Source: GM7GCV1 sp965221105 | GTDB taxonomy: Bacteria; Pseudomonadota; Gammaproteobacteria; Pseudomonadales; GM7GCV1 | Assembly: GCA_965221105.1 (NCBI GenBank) | Contig: OZ244871.1 | Span: 1,240,001-1,304,000, forward strand | Reading direction: 5' to 3' | Length of the DNA stretch: 64,000 bases | Part shown: piece after piece, positions 35,367 to 43,049 of the stretch | Position numbering within the stretch: the first letter of the stretch is position 1 | Layout of the letters: every line of letters begins with the position of its first letter | The notes under the pieces: model-generated | The model's input: only the letters and a program-made list of their open reading frames with translations | Told to the model about the DNA's origin: nothing | Database searches by the model: none | Translations under genes and position numbers: made by a program

Positions 35367-36041
35367 CTAGAAGCCAATTCCCCAGGAAACGACGGCTATC
35401 ACATCGTCATCATCGATATCGGTATCGCTGAGCGTAAAAGTGAAGTCGCCCAAATCTGTGCTGGTACCCAGATCGACCGAATAATGGACATAGTCCAGCT
35501 CGCCGTTATCAAACTCCTGGTCGTGATCGAACGTGTAGGCACCCAGTGTGAAGCCAATACTCCAGTCTTCTGACAGATCAGTGCCGTAGCTCGCGTAGTA
35601 GTAGACATCGCCGGTATCGAAGCCTGCATCTTCGTTGGCGTCGCCAGCATTGGTTGTGTACGCCAGACCAAAGGTGAAATCACTGACGCTGTAGCTGGTG
35701 TAGAGTTCAGCAAACTCAACTTCACCATCCACGGAGGGATACCAGTAGTAGATGTAGCCGATATCAAAGTTGTCTGTGGCGTACCCAAAATACAGGTCTA
35801 CCTCAGAACCGTTGAAGCCTGAAGCGGTGTCGCCAAGCGAGCCCACCCAGGTACCGGCGTAGAAACCGGTATCATCAGCGTAGTCGATGCCACCAGAGAC
35901 AGAGGCAGTACCATCGCTCTGGCTCACTCCACGCCAAATATACTCGGAAGTAGCACCGAAGTTGGCAGAAATTTCGGCCTGGGCTAGCGTACCAGCAGCG
36001 AGCAGAGTAGAGGCAACAAGACTTTTCATTAACAATTGCAT
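35367..36041 (-). CDS. TorF-family putative outer-membrane porin
   Basis: A 224-residue protein with a signal peptide (LVASTLLAAGTLAQA) and a series of amphipathic beta strands rich in Tyr, Asp and Gly, ending in Phe (VVSWGIGF), the mark of outer-membrane beta barrels. The start of the mature part, ISANFGATSEYIWRGVSQSD, is the conserved signature of the TorF (Gcw_chp) family. AGGAG precedes the ATG. It heads the glnK-amtB operon under a sigma-54-type promoter, which suggests uptake of a nitrogen compound; that is inference. Confidence 0.85.
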   Translation of the reverse strand: MQLLMKSLVASTLLAAGTLAQAEISANFGATSEYIWRGVSQSDGTASVSGGIDYADDTGFYAGTWVGSLGDTASGFNGSEVDLYFGYATDNFDIGYIYYWYPSVDGEVEFAELYTSYSVSDFTFGLAYTTNAGDANEDAGFDTGDVYYYASYGTDLSEDWSIGFTLGAYTFDHDQEFDNGELDYVHYSVDLGTSTDLGDFTFTLSDTDIDDDDVIAVVSWGIGF

Positions 36042-36105
36042 GGATTTTCTCCTGTGTATGTGAAATCTTTATCAAAAGTGCCAAACAGCACTTCCCCGTG
36101 GTCAA

Positions 36106-36121
36106 AGCACAGGCCGTGCCA
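36106..36121 (-). promoter_or_regulatory. Sigma-54 promoter of torF-glnK-amtB
   Basis: TGGCAC-GGCCT-GTGCT on the minus strand fits the consensus TGGCAC-N5-TTGCA, with GG and GC exactly 10 nt apart. Transcription would start about 50 nt upstream of torF. This predicts NtrC control under nitrogen limitation. No NtrC site was searched for rigorously. Confidence 0.7.
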
Positions 36122-36316
36122 AAATAAAAAATACTTCTTAGATTCAATAAGATAGTATTTATTCACCCCAAAACGGCCCTTCGGATCTCCTCTTTTAATC
36201 ATGTTTACTCATGAAACCATGCACCTCTCTTGTGCTCGCACCGTCTTGGTGCGCGCTGTTGCTGACTGGGTAATTGCAAGTAGAATAATGAAGCCAGTGC
36301 ACTGGGGGACAAAGCG

Positions 36317-36562
36317 ATGACTGAAACAAGGCCAGGAGAACAGTTAACCCGACTGCTGGAACAAGGCAGCCCTCTGGTTGCTTCATTGGGTGAAGAAGTC
36401 AAGGCACAATTTCGGGCTCTGCTCGAATCACAGATTGGACAGTTGGGGCTGATTACCAGGGAGGAATTTGATGCGCTTCGCACTTCTCTGGAGCGGGCCG
36501 CTGTCAGGATCGAGGAACTCGAAACCAAGCTGGAGGACTTAAGCCCGAACACTCGGAGCTGA
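36317..36562 (+). CDS. ubiK: Ubiquinone biosynthesis accessory factor UbiK (BMFP family)
   Basis: UbiK is a coiled-coil protein that helps the soluble Ubi complex in ubiquinone synthesis. The 81 residues contain GLITREEFDALRTSLERA and RIEELETKLEDL, the family pattern, with predicted helices throughout. It is divergent from the torF operon, as in many Pseudomonas-like genomes where ubiK neighbours glnK-amtB. The usual following gene comM is missing; mobile DNA starts instead. Confidence 0.85.
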   Translation: MTETRPGEQLTRLLEQGSPLVASLGEEVKAQFRALLESQIGQLGLITREEFDALRTSLERAAVRIEELETKLEDLSPNTRS

Positions 36563-36728
36563 GAAATCACCCTGCTCAGCAGTCCGCACACACAGGTTTA
36601 GGGACGAGGATGTGCGACCGTCATCAACCAACACCTATGCCATCGTTGGTGTGCAGGCTCGACCTGTCTGGATTGACTCGCCAAGGCTGTCTCGAAAACC
36701 GGCTGTCTGCGGGTCGCAATGACAGTCG

Positions 36729-36747
36729 GGCAGTGTCTCAGTTTGAA
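36729..36747 (+). repeat. Terminal repeat of a decayed secreted-protein cassette
   Basis: GGCAGTGTCTCAGTTTGAA differs at two positions from the terminal repeat of the 61-62 kb cassette and has the same position: beyond the 3' end of the gene, after a GC-rich hairpin (ACGGGGCG and CGCCCCGT, about 36760-36795). The matching repeat at the other end was not found; an IS66 fragment abuts there. Confidence 0.65.
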
Positions 36748-36811
36748 ATCGTCGCAATTACGACACGGGGCGACCCGCAGGCCGCCCCGTGTGGATGGTG
36801 TCTGATGCCGG

Positions 36812-37240
36812 TCAGTTCGTGGTGCAGCCCAGCGTGGTCCGGTAGCCGGGGCTGCTGATGTATATGAAGCCGGCACCGGCACCGGCACCGGCATCGGTCC
36901 GCGCCCACTGGCCTGACGCGTTTCGGGCCCCGCACAGGCAGGCATTGACCTTTTGTCGGTGGTTGGGGCCATTGATGTCAGCACAGGCATAGCAGCCGCC
37001 CGCCGTGCCGGTGTGGTTGATGTCGTCATAGTGGCCGAGGGGCCGCGACAGGTCCGCCGGAGTCTCCCCCGTCCTGAAGCAGGTGGTTGCGATGACGTTT
37101 ATTGATATTGTTCCCTGCAATCAGATCCGCGGCATGGTGCGCATTATCGAACTTGGCGATCCCCTGCCACCGTTCATCGCCCTCACATTTACCGAAAACG
37201 GTGCCTTTCCATCGCGGCACCAGACGCACGCCGCGGCACG
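36812..37240 (-). pseudogene. Secreted-protein cassette gene, decayed copy
   Basis: The minus strand reads APFSVNVRAMNGGRGSPSSI, an in-frame TGA, then INVIATTCFRTGETPADL, GGCYACADINGPNH and VNACLCGARNASG before a normal stop. The segments align with the 61-62 kb gene: FNVYVGVQEGGRGTPQQI, RHCFKTRGEF, TGCYAVARTRQDI, DCMCNG. The signal peptide and C tract are lost. The conserved cysteines suggest a disulfide-rich secreted domain. Near 36880 a GCCGGT repeat encodes Gly-Ala-Gly-Ala. Confidence 0.6.
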
Positions 37241-37383
37241 CGGGCACATTCTCCAGTCGGGCATTACGGCGAAATCCGGTGCGGCTGGACGCATGAACAT
37301 CTCGAGACCGTCGGGGATCTGTCACTGAACGGCGTGCACCTGGCAGCGGCAACGGATTGACAAACATCCGAGCTCAATGGTAA

Positions 37384-37770
37384 CTACTCGCCCCCCTGCT
37401 TTTGGCTGAGCGGGGTGTTCTGTGTTGGGGGCTCTATCATTTTGGCGACCGGTGCGGTCCGCCTCTCCACGACCAGGCGTTTGGGCCCGTGCCCGGCAGC
37501 GTCGGTCTTCGGCCCCGTGCTCGTGGCACCGGGGCGTATGCGGGCGGTCTCGTCGGGCTCTGTCCGGGAGCTCGGCAGCCCGGAGGTGCGTGAACCCTTC
37601 GGGGTGTTCTTCTCCATGAACACTGCCATCAGCACCTGAAAGAGCATCAGCAGAGCCTCGACCAGGGCGCGGCTCTCGGCGCTCATCGCGCCGTCCGCGC
37701 ACAGCGCCTTGAAGCGCGCCTTGAGTGCGTCGAACTCCGAGCGCAGCGACGCCCTGTTCACCGTCGCCAC
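37384..37770 (-). pseudogene. IS66-family transposase (TnpC), N-terminal fragment
   Basis: The frame reads LRSEFDALKARFKALCADGA, ALLMLFQVLMAVFMEKNTP, TSGLPSSRTEPDETARIRPG, which is the N-terminal leucine-zipper and linker region of IS66 TnpC. The zinc finger and the DDE catalytic domain are absent; the frame ends after 128 codons next to the decayed cassette. Start GTG; its start lies just after the methyltransferase stop. Confidence 0.78.
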
Positions 37771-37773
37771 CGG

Positions 37774-38466
37774 TCACTCGGCCTCAACTGCCATGACCGC
37801 CGCCAGCACCGCCAGGCGCTCCGCCGGTGGCATCGCCCGGTAGCGCCGTCCCCAGCTGGCCGCCTTGCGCTTGATCCGTTGGCGGTCGGTAAAGTTGCGG
37901 CCCGCGAAGGACGCCCAGTGCACCCGGTCCGGCTCGAAGTTGAACCACAGGTTCTCGGTCACCACGCCCGCCTGGTTCATCACCTGAATCGACAGGCTGC
38001 GCCAGCCCTCAAGGCGTTCGTCGTAGAGCGCCGAGGGATACCCCGACAGGATCACCGAACAGGGCAGACCCATCAGCAGCGCCAGCAGCGCCTCGTGGTC
38101 CTCGATCTCGTAGTCGTGCCGGTAGCGCTGCGACGACTTGCGCGTACTGTGCAGATACGGCGGGTCGCTGTACACCAGCTCCGTCCCGTCGAAGGGATAC
38201 TCCCGAAGAAACCGGTGGCAGCAGCCGTGGACCAACTCCACCGGATACTCGCACTCAAACCCGGCCAGCGCCCGCTCGTCCAGGTCGATCCCGATGCTGC
38301 GCAGCGCGCCTGGCTTGCGCCTCATGATCGCCCCGCCGCCCAGGTGTGTCTCGATGTACACCGAGTGCGGCGGCATCAGCGCGATCAGCGCCTGACACAA
38401 CCCCGCCGTCGCCTTGGAACCAAAATATGCGTTGCCCATGACCCTGTGCGATAATGAAACGCACAC
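37774..38466 (-). CDS. DNA adenine methylase-like protein, probable IS passenger
   Basis: A 230-residue protein related to D12-class adenine methyltransferases: YFGSKATAGLCQALIALMPP holds the AdoMet motif in the usual F-G-X-K-X form, HLGGGAIMRRKP follows, SIGIDLDERAL is the acidic loop, and ELVYSDPPYLHSTRKSSQRY carries the catalytic DPPY. It is shorter than Dam (270-280). It lies 3 bp upstream of an IS66 transposase fragment on the same strand, so it may be cargo of that element. Recognition sequence unknown. An ATG eleven codons in (VMGNAYFGSK) could be the real start. Confidence 0.8.
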   Translation of the reverse strand: MCVSLSHRVMGNAYFGSKATAGLCQALIALMPPHSVYIETHLGGGAIMRRKPGALRSIGIDLDERALAGFECEYPVELVHGCCHRFLREYPFDGTELVYSDPPYLHSTRKSSQRYRHDYEIEDHEALLALLMGLPCSVILSGYPSALYDERLEGWRSLSIQVMNQAGVVTENLWFNFEPDRVHWASFAGRNFTDRQRIKRKAASWGRRYRAMPPAERLAVLAAVMAVEAE

Positions 38467-38600
38467 ACCATAGAGCCCCTTTCCTAGGGTGTCAAGGGGT
38501 GTGAGTATTTACGTTACAAGATTGATTACCTGCATTTCGAGGCTCATTGCCATGAACTGGGAGGCACTGTCCATTGCATCGAAGGCGCATGTGGTTACTC

Positions 38601-38619
38601 GGTAGTGCCTCAGTTTGAG
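38601..38619 (+). repeat. Terminal repeat upstream of the split secreted-protein gene
   Basis: GGTAGTGCCTCAGTTTGAG matches the repeat of the 61-62 kb cassette at 17 of 19 positions and lies at the same distance and orientation upstream of the gene. The next 70 bp are also alike (AATCATTCCATTCTG here, AATCATCCCATCCTG there), followed by the shared leader CTACTTCGGAGAGAAAG directly before ATG. Confidence 0.75.
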
Positions 38620-38710
38620 AATCATTCCATTCTGCCAGTTGAAAGGTATGTTATAGTGAGCGTCGCATCAACCTACTTCGGAGAGAAAGATGAAACATCA
38701 TCATAACTCA

Positions 38711-38722
38711 CCCCCCCCCCCC
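38711..38722 (+). repeat. Homopolymeric C12 tract in coding sequence
   Basis: Twelve C in a row lie seven codons after the start of the split gene, in frame. Runs of this length slip during replication, so loss or gain of one C would shut off translation. In an intact copy it would act as an on/off switch. Confidence 0.8.
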
Positions 38723-38859
38723 GCTCAACTAGCGACCTTCCTGCGGGTGTGCGTCAGATTTTAGGCAATTTCATAATCGGTAGTCCTGATAGGCATTTTT
38801 TACGCTTTATTATAAGTAATGTATACTTTCAGTATTGCAACCATCCAGAGACTCTGCCC

Positions 38860-39204
38860 ATGGACACGATCAATCAACTCAAAGCCAAGCGGGATGCTCT
38901 GCTGACCCAGTTCAACACCCTCAGGGATTTCCGCCCCGGCAACTTGCTCCACGTCTCCCGCAAATGTGGATCACCTGCCTGCCACTGTGCTACACCCGGT
39001 GACCCCGGACATCAGAGCTGGCAGTTAACACGCAAGGTCACAAACAAAACAGTCACCCGGTCGATTCCAGCCCCTATGCTCAAGCAGACACAGCAGCAGA
39101 TACAGGAATTCAAGCGCTTTAAGCAACTGGTGGGCGAATTGACCGAAGTCAGTGAGTCATTGTGTGATTCACAGGTGCAGGCGCACCGTAAAAAAAAACG
39201 CTGA
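38860..39204 (+). CDS. ISKra4-associated small upstream protein
   Basis: A 114-residue protein starting MDTINQLKAKRDALLTQFNT, with a possible zinc knuckle (HVSRKCGSPACHC), Q-rich helix (KQTQQQIQEFKRFKQLVGEL) and a basic end (AHRKKKR). Such small proteins precede the transposase in many ISKra4 elements. It ends in a run of nine A (39190-39198), and the transposase frame is +1 to it, so dropping one A would fuse the two proteins. The function is unknown; DNA binding is plausible. Confidence 0.7.
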   Translation: MDTINQLKAKRDALLTQFNTLRDFRPGNLLHVSRKCGSPACHCATPGDPGHQSWQLTRKVTNKTVTRSIPAPMLKQTQQQIQEFKRFKQLVGELTEVSESLCDSQVQAHRKKKR

Positions 39205-40564
39205 ACCAGACGTGCTCACACAGACTGTCGCACAGGAGGTTGAGCAGGACATCCTCAGGCTGCTGGGGGCACAGGATTTTACCCGCCGGGTTGATTTCGA
39301 TGCCGTTGAGTCATTGATCAAGTCACGTGCCCTGAACTTCGCCGCATCGCTGCTCGAGACATTTCTGGACCAGGATGATTCGGATCATCCTTCGAACCAC
39401 ATACCCTGTGACTGCGGTGCACCGGCCCGCTATCGTGGTCAGCATGCTCGCACGCTGACCACGGCCGTGGGCGATATTACATATCACAGGGCCTATTACT
39501 ACTGTGATGACTGCACACAGGGCTGGTTTCCCAAGGATCAGGCCATGGGTCTGGATTCACGAGCCCTGTCACCGGGTGTAGTGCGGATGATCGGTCAGGT
39601 GGCGGGCCGGGAAAGCTTTGCCCAATCACACACCCTGCTGCACGAGTTGGCATCAGTCCGGGTGAGTATCAAGCAGGTGGAACGAACTGCCGAGCGCTTG
39701 GGGAAGGACATACGTCAGTACGAAGTACGCCAAGTCGAGCAGGAATCGCTTCCGGCACGCACCATGTATCTCGGGGTTGACGGGACCGGGGTGCCGATGA
39801 TCAGGTCGGAGACCGAAGGGGTGAAGGGCAAGCAGCCCGACGGGACCTCGAAAACCCGGGAAATGAAGGTTGCAACAGTCTGGAGCTGTGATCGGTGTGA
39901 CGAGCAGGGCCATGCCAGAATCGATGTCTCGTCGGTGACCCACACTGCGGCCATCGAAAGTGCAGGCACCAAGGATCTGGCTATGCACTTGGCACCCTTT
40001 GCACAACGCATGGAGCGCGAGGCCCTACGGCGAGGATTCTATGATGCCAACCGTCAGGTCGTCATCGGAGACGGGGCCAAGTGGATCTGGGCCTGTTTCA
40101 CGGAACTGTTTCCTACAGCCATCCAGATTCTTGACCTGTTTCACGCCCTCGAAAAAATCTGGGATATCTCCAAACTCGTGTACGGCGACGATGCCGAGAT
40201 CGGCAGACAATGGGCAAAAAATACCTGTGCAGCCCTCAGAACCGGAGAGATTGAGGATGTGATTGATATTCTGCACCCGCTTTCAGTACAAGGTGAGAAG
40301 ATTAAGAATGCACTCGGCTATTTCGAACGCAACCACGAACGGATGCGGTATAAGACATTCCGAGAACAGGGGTTATGCGTATCAAGCGCGGCAGTCGAAG
40401 CCGGATGCAAAAATGTCATCGGTACCCGACTGAAACGCGGCGGGATGCACTGGAGCAAGGATGGCGCAAACAGCATTGCATCGCTTCGCTCATATATCAT
40501 CAGCAACCGATTTGATGACTACTGGTACGCACAACCGAAAACTCCTCATATCTGCGAAAAATGA
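39152..40564 (+). CDS. ISKra4-family transposase
   Basis: A 470-residue transposase. It has a zinc-binding part (IPCDCGAPARY and YYYCDDCTQGWF), and the catalytic region shows Asp in YLGVDGTGVPMI, Asp in VVIGDGAKWIW followed by QILDLFHALEKIW, and Glu in SSAAVEAGCKNVIGTRLKRG, the DDE set of the family. The true start is unclear: it may be made as a fusion with the upstream frame by slippage on the A9 run, because the first 15 codons overlap that frame. The stop codon overlaps the ATG of the next frame (ATGA). Confidence 0.88.
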   Translation: MSHCVIHRCRRTVKKNAEPDVLTQTVAQEVEQDILRLLGAQDFTRRVDFDAVESLIKSRALNFAASLLETFLDQDDSDHPSNHIPCDCGAPARYRGQHARTLTTAVGDITYHRAYYYCDDCTQGWFPKDQAMGLDSRALSPGVVRMIGQVAGRESFAQSHTLLHELASVRVSIKQVERTAERLGKDIRQYEVRQVEQESLPARTMYLGVDGTGVPMIRSETEGVKGKQPDGTSKTREMKVATVWSCDRCDEQGHARIDVSSVTHTAAIESAGTKDLAMHLAPFAQRMEREALRRGFYDANRQVVIGDGAKWIWACFTELFPTAIQILDLFHALEKIWDISKLVYGDDAEIGRQWAKNTCAALRTGEIEDVIDILHPLSVQGEKIKNALGYFERNHERMRYKTFREQGLCVSSAAVEAGCKNVIGTRLKRGGMHWSKDGANSIASLRSYIISNRFDDYWYAQPKTPHICEK

Positions 40565-41160
40565 TATTTGCCCAAATATTGACGTACACCCCCTTCCTGC
40601 TGCTGGCGGCCCTCGCCTTGCCGATGGCCGTGCAGGCGCAGACGGTTGGACAAGCGGCCTGCCCGGACGGCGTGATGCAGAAAAACACCGGATTGCTTCT
40701 CTCAGTTTCTGCTGTCGAAGCCGACAAGGCCACGCTTCAGGGCTTGATCGCGATAGATCGATCTGATATCCAAAATCTATCAGAGGTCACCGGGAATTTT
40801 CCGAGCGCGTGGAATTCCGCCACTCTGTATTTCGGCGTGAGAGGTTACGGATACCCCGATGGCGTCCAGGACGCCCGGAAGGTCCCGTTCACCGACGGCG
40901 ATCTCGTCCATGGTTTTTGGGCTCACTCGGGGACGGTCAATACCTTCGCCCTGACCCCCAGACCCATAACATTCCTGAGCTTGGAACCATCAACCAAATA
41001 TGTGGCACAGATTGTTGCCGGTGAGTTCAGGAAAAACGTGCGCGGAGGGACTCAGGTTGTGACAAATGACGTCGTGGGCGGTACCGCCAACTCGGTCGGG
41101 AACAAGCCCAAGCCTGTGATTGCCCAAGTCTGCTTCCAGACGGCCGCCAGTGGTAGTTAG
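40561..41160 (+). CDS. Hybrid secreted protein started within the IS right end
   Basis: The last 31 bp of the insertion sequence supply a new ATG, in frame with the rest of the split secreted-protein gene. The result is 199 residues starting MIFAQILTYTPFLLLAALAL and PMAVQAQ, which is still a convincing signal peptide. The ATG overlaps the transposase stop as ATGA, so ribosomes finishing the transposase could restart here. The mature protein would be the same as that of the original gene, but without the polyproline switch. Expression is an inference. Confidence 0.55.
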   Translation: MIFAQILTYTPFLLLAALALPMAVQAQTVGQAACPDGVMQKNTGLLLSVSAVEADKATLQGLIAIDRSDIQNLSEVTGNFPSAWNSATLYFGVRGYGYPDGVQDARKVPFTDGDLVHGFWAHSGTVNTFALTPRPITFLSLEPSTKYVAQIVAGEFRKNVRGGTQVVTNDVVGGTANSVGNKPKPVIAQVCFQTAASGS

Positions 41161-41499
41161 CGGCCGCGACGGCAGTTAACACCGAAAACACGCAGACAAG
41201 CGAGTAGCTTTATAAGCTCGTGATTTTGGGGTCGTGTCTCACTTTGAAACTCACACAGTCGCTGGCTCGGAGCGGCTGGATGTGACAGAATCGCACGTTC
41301 CTGGGCTCTGTCCCATCACAGAATATATCCAGTTTGGAGTTCCCGGGAATGTACTCTGGTTGGTGCGGTACAATGAGGTTTCACCTCCCGATTGAATACC
41401 TTAGTGTCGCCACTGAAACTCGAATAGCGTGCTTCTGGCGGACGAGATGAAGGCAGTGCGACTGCTCGCAGCAGGTTGATAAAACGTGTGCACTCAGTA
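41161..41499. other. Intergenic stretch after the split cassette
   Basis: No gene. GTCGTGTCTCACTTTGAA at 41231-41248 is a weak relative of the cassette terminal repeat, but in the opposite orientation to that expected for the downstream end. The expected inverted end of this cassette was not found. Confidence 0.45.
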
Positions 41500-42150
41500 A
41501 TGACACCACGAACGACACTGGGTCTCGTCCTGACACTGACCGCGCTGCAGGTTCAGGCTGAACAAAAAATACTCAGCCCGGATGGCCGGGAACTTATTCT
41601 CCACCAAGACGGCACTTGGGAGTACGCGTCAGAAGACATTTTTGTACCAACTCCGGCGGGTCAGACAGTTCGATTGAGACCTGATCACACCTGGGAATAC
41701 ATGGGTAACGCACCCGTCCGGGCAGACCACCAGCATCGCGAACTGGATGTGGATATTCAGCTGGGAGAAACCGTGATTACAGAGACCGTCAGTAGCGCTG
41801 GAGCCAGCCGCAACCTGCGTCGCAGCGCCCGGCTCAATTTTTATATTGACCTGCGGCTGTCAGCCAGCGCTGGACGGAGCCTGCACCTCTCCCAATTGCA
41901 GCCCGAGAATATTGCGGTCACCGATGATCGCGGCAAGTCCTATCAGGTGAACCAGGTAGAGTCCTCAACGAGTGTGCTGAACGCCGGTGATACCGGCACG
42001 GCATTGATTGTCACCACATCAGCCCCCAGCCTGCTCTATGCTCCTCGCGAGTTGTATCTGGAAATCTCCCGCGACGCACTCGGCACACAGGATTCGATCC
42101 GCCTGACCAGGTTGTACGCAGAGATCGAACGAACTCGACACACTGAATGA
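41500..42150 (+). CDS. Periplasmic protein with two DG-TWEY repeats
   Basis: A 216-residue protein with a signal peptide (TTLGLVLTLTALQVQA). After it come two related repeats: GRELILHQDGTWEYAS and GQTVRLRPDHTWEYMG, a motif seen in DUF3157-like periplasmic proteins. The C-terminal part reads as beta strands (LNFYIDLRLSASAGRSLHL, GTALIVTTSAPSLLY). The ATG is preferred to a TTG eight codons earlier because it gives a standard signal peptide. I do not know its function. The ogt/ada-like gene begins 83 bp after its stop. Confidence 0.7.
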   Translation: MTPRTTLGLVLTLTALQVQAEQKILSPDGRELILHQDGTWEYASEDIFVPTPAGQTVRLRPDHTWEYMGNAPVRADHQHRELDVDIQLGETVITETVSSAGASRNLRRSARLNFYIDLRLSASAGRSLHLSQLQPENIAVTDDRGKSYQVNQVESSTSVLNAGDTGTALIVTTSAPSLLYAPRELYLEISRDALGTQDSIRLTRLYAEIERTRHTE

Positions 42151-42233
42151 ATGTGAGCACGATTCGGTTCGCACACCTGACGGGGCTCAGACACAATGGG
42201 TACTTCACATACAACGGCATCCAGTCAAAAACA

Positions 42234-43049
42234 ATGAACCACTATGACACGATTGCATGTGCAATCCAGTATATTCGCGACAACATCCCCAACCAGGTGA
42301 CCCTGGATCAGATCGCTGCTCGGGCGGGTGTCAGCCCCAAGCGTTTTATGCAGGCCGTTACTCTGGAGAGAGCCAAGCTGTTGATCCGCAAAAACCACGG
42401 CTCTCTGCTTGACATATCTGATGAACTGGGACTCAGCAGTGGATCCAGACTGTACGACCACTTTGTGCAGCTGGAGGCTGTCACCCCATCGGAATTCAAA
42501 AGTGAAGGTGACGGTCTTACTATATATTGGGGCCAGCATATGACTGATTTCGGTTGGGCCTTTCTGGCTCATACGGATCGCGGAGTCTGCAGGCTGGCCT
42601 TTGCTGAAGAAAGCGATCCCAGTGCTCTGGCCACAGCGTTGGCGTGCGAGTGGCCGAAGGCCGGGCTTTTTGAGGATCAGCAATCAACCGGACAGATCAT
42701 CAAGCACATATTCTCCAATGCAGAGAAGGTCATGGCACCACTTTCTCTGTGGGTGCGGGGAACCAACTTTCAGATCAGCGTCTGGCGAGCCTTGCTCAAT
42801 ATCGGAGCGGGCGAACTCAAAACCTACTCGGATATTGCGAAGGCTGTTGGCAGGCCCGGTGCTGTGCGGGCAGTTGGCACAGCAATTGGTGCCAATCCTA
42901 TCGCTTACGCAATTCCCTGCCACCGAGTCATTCGCCAAACCGGTGCGTTGGGTGGGTATCGCTGGGGTGCTGCGCGCAAGCATGCGATGCTCGCACGTGA
43001 GCTGGCATCCCGCCACCCCTGCGATGAACCGGATCAACCCACGCAATAG
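42234..43049 (+). CDS. Ada-like methylated-DNA--cysteine methyltransferase with AraC HTH
   Basis: The 271-residue protein joins an AraC-type HTH (RAGVSPKRFMQAVTLERA, residues 1-85) to an O6-alkylguanine-DNA alkyltransferase domain. The acceptor cysteine is in IPCHRVIRQTGALGGYRWG. GAGELKTYSDIAKAVGRPGA is the DNA-binding helix region. The N-terminal zinc methyl-acceptor domain of true Ada is missing, so methyl-phosphotriester sensing is not expected. The ATG was chosen at MNHYDTIACAIQYI. It overlaps alkB by 26 bp, so the two repair genes form an operon. Confidence 0.9.
   Translation: MNHYDTIACAIQYIRDNIPNQVTLDQIAARAGVSPKRFMQAVTLERAKLLIRKNHGSLLDISDELGLSSGSRLYDHFVQLEAVTPSEFKSEGDGLTIYWGQHMTDFGWAFLAHTDRGVCRLAFAEESDPSALATALACEWPKAGLFEDQQSTGQIIKHIFSNAEKVMAPLSLWVRGTNFQISVWRALLNIGAGELKTYSDIAKAVGRPGAVRAVGTAIGANPIAYAIPCHRVIRQTGALGGYRWGAARKHAMLARELASRHPCDEPDQPTQ

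Larger units (their letters stand above)
38745..40591 (+). mobile_element. ISKra4-family insertion sequence, complete, with 9-bp target duplication
   Basis: The 1,847-bp element has imperfect terminal inverted repeats: left GGGTGTGCGTCAGATTTTAG, right (complement) GGGTGTACGTCAATATTTGG. It is flanked by direct copies of CCTTCCTGC (38736-38744 and 40592-40600). It carries two overlapping frames, a short upstream protein and the transposase. The perfect target duplication and open frames point to a recent insertion. Confidence 0.9.
38690..41160 (+). pseudogene. Secreted-protein cassette gene split by ISKra4 element
   Basis: If the insertion and one copy of its 9-bp target duplication are removed, positions 38690-38744 and 40601-41160 join in frame to 204 codons. 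The product begins MKHHHNSPPPPAQLATFLLL and continues AALALPMAVQAQ, a signal peptide cleaved after Ala-Gln-Ala, then QAACPDGVMQKN, SATLYFGVRGYGYPDG, ITFLSLEPSTKYVAQIVAGE and VIAQVCFQTAA. The N-terminus is closely like that of the 61-62 kb gene, and the body is more distantly like it. The four prolines come from an unbroken run of 12 C at 38711-38722. The role is unknown; secretion is predicted. Confidence 0.75.

Noticed and set aside
36880..36900. Possible microsatellite (GCCGGT repeats) as a second switching tract
   Set aside because: Only three to four units and located in an already broken gene.
37879..38454. Plus-strand frame opposite the methyltransferase
   Set aside because: Antisense shadow; the minus-strand frame has the DPPY motif.
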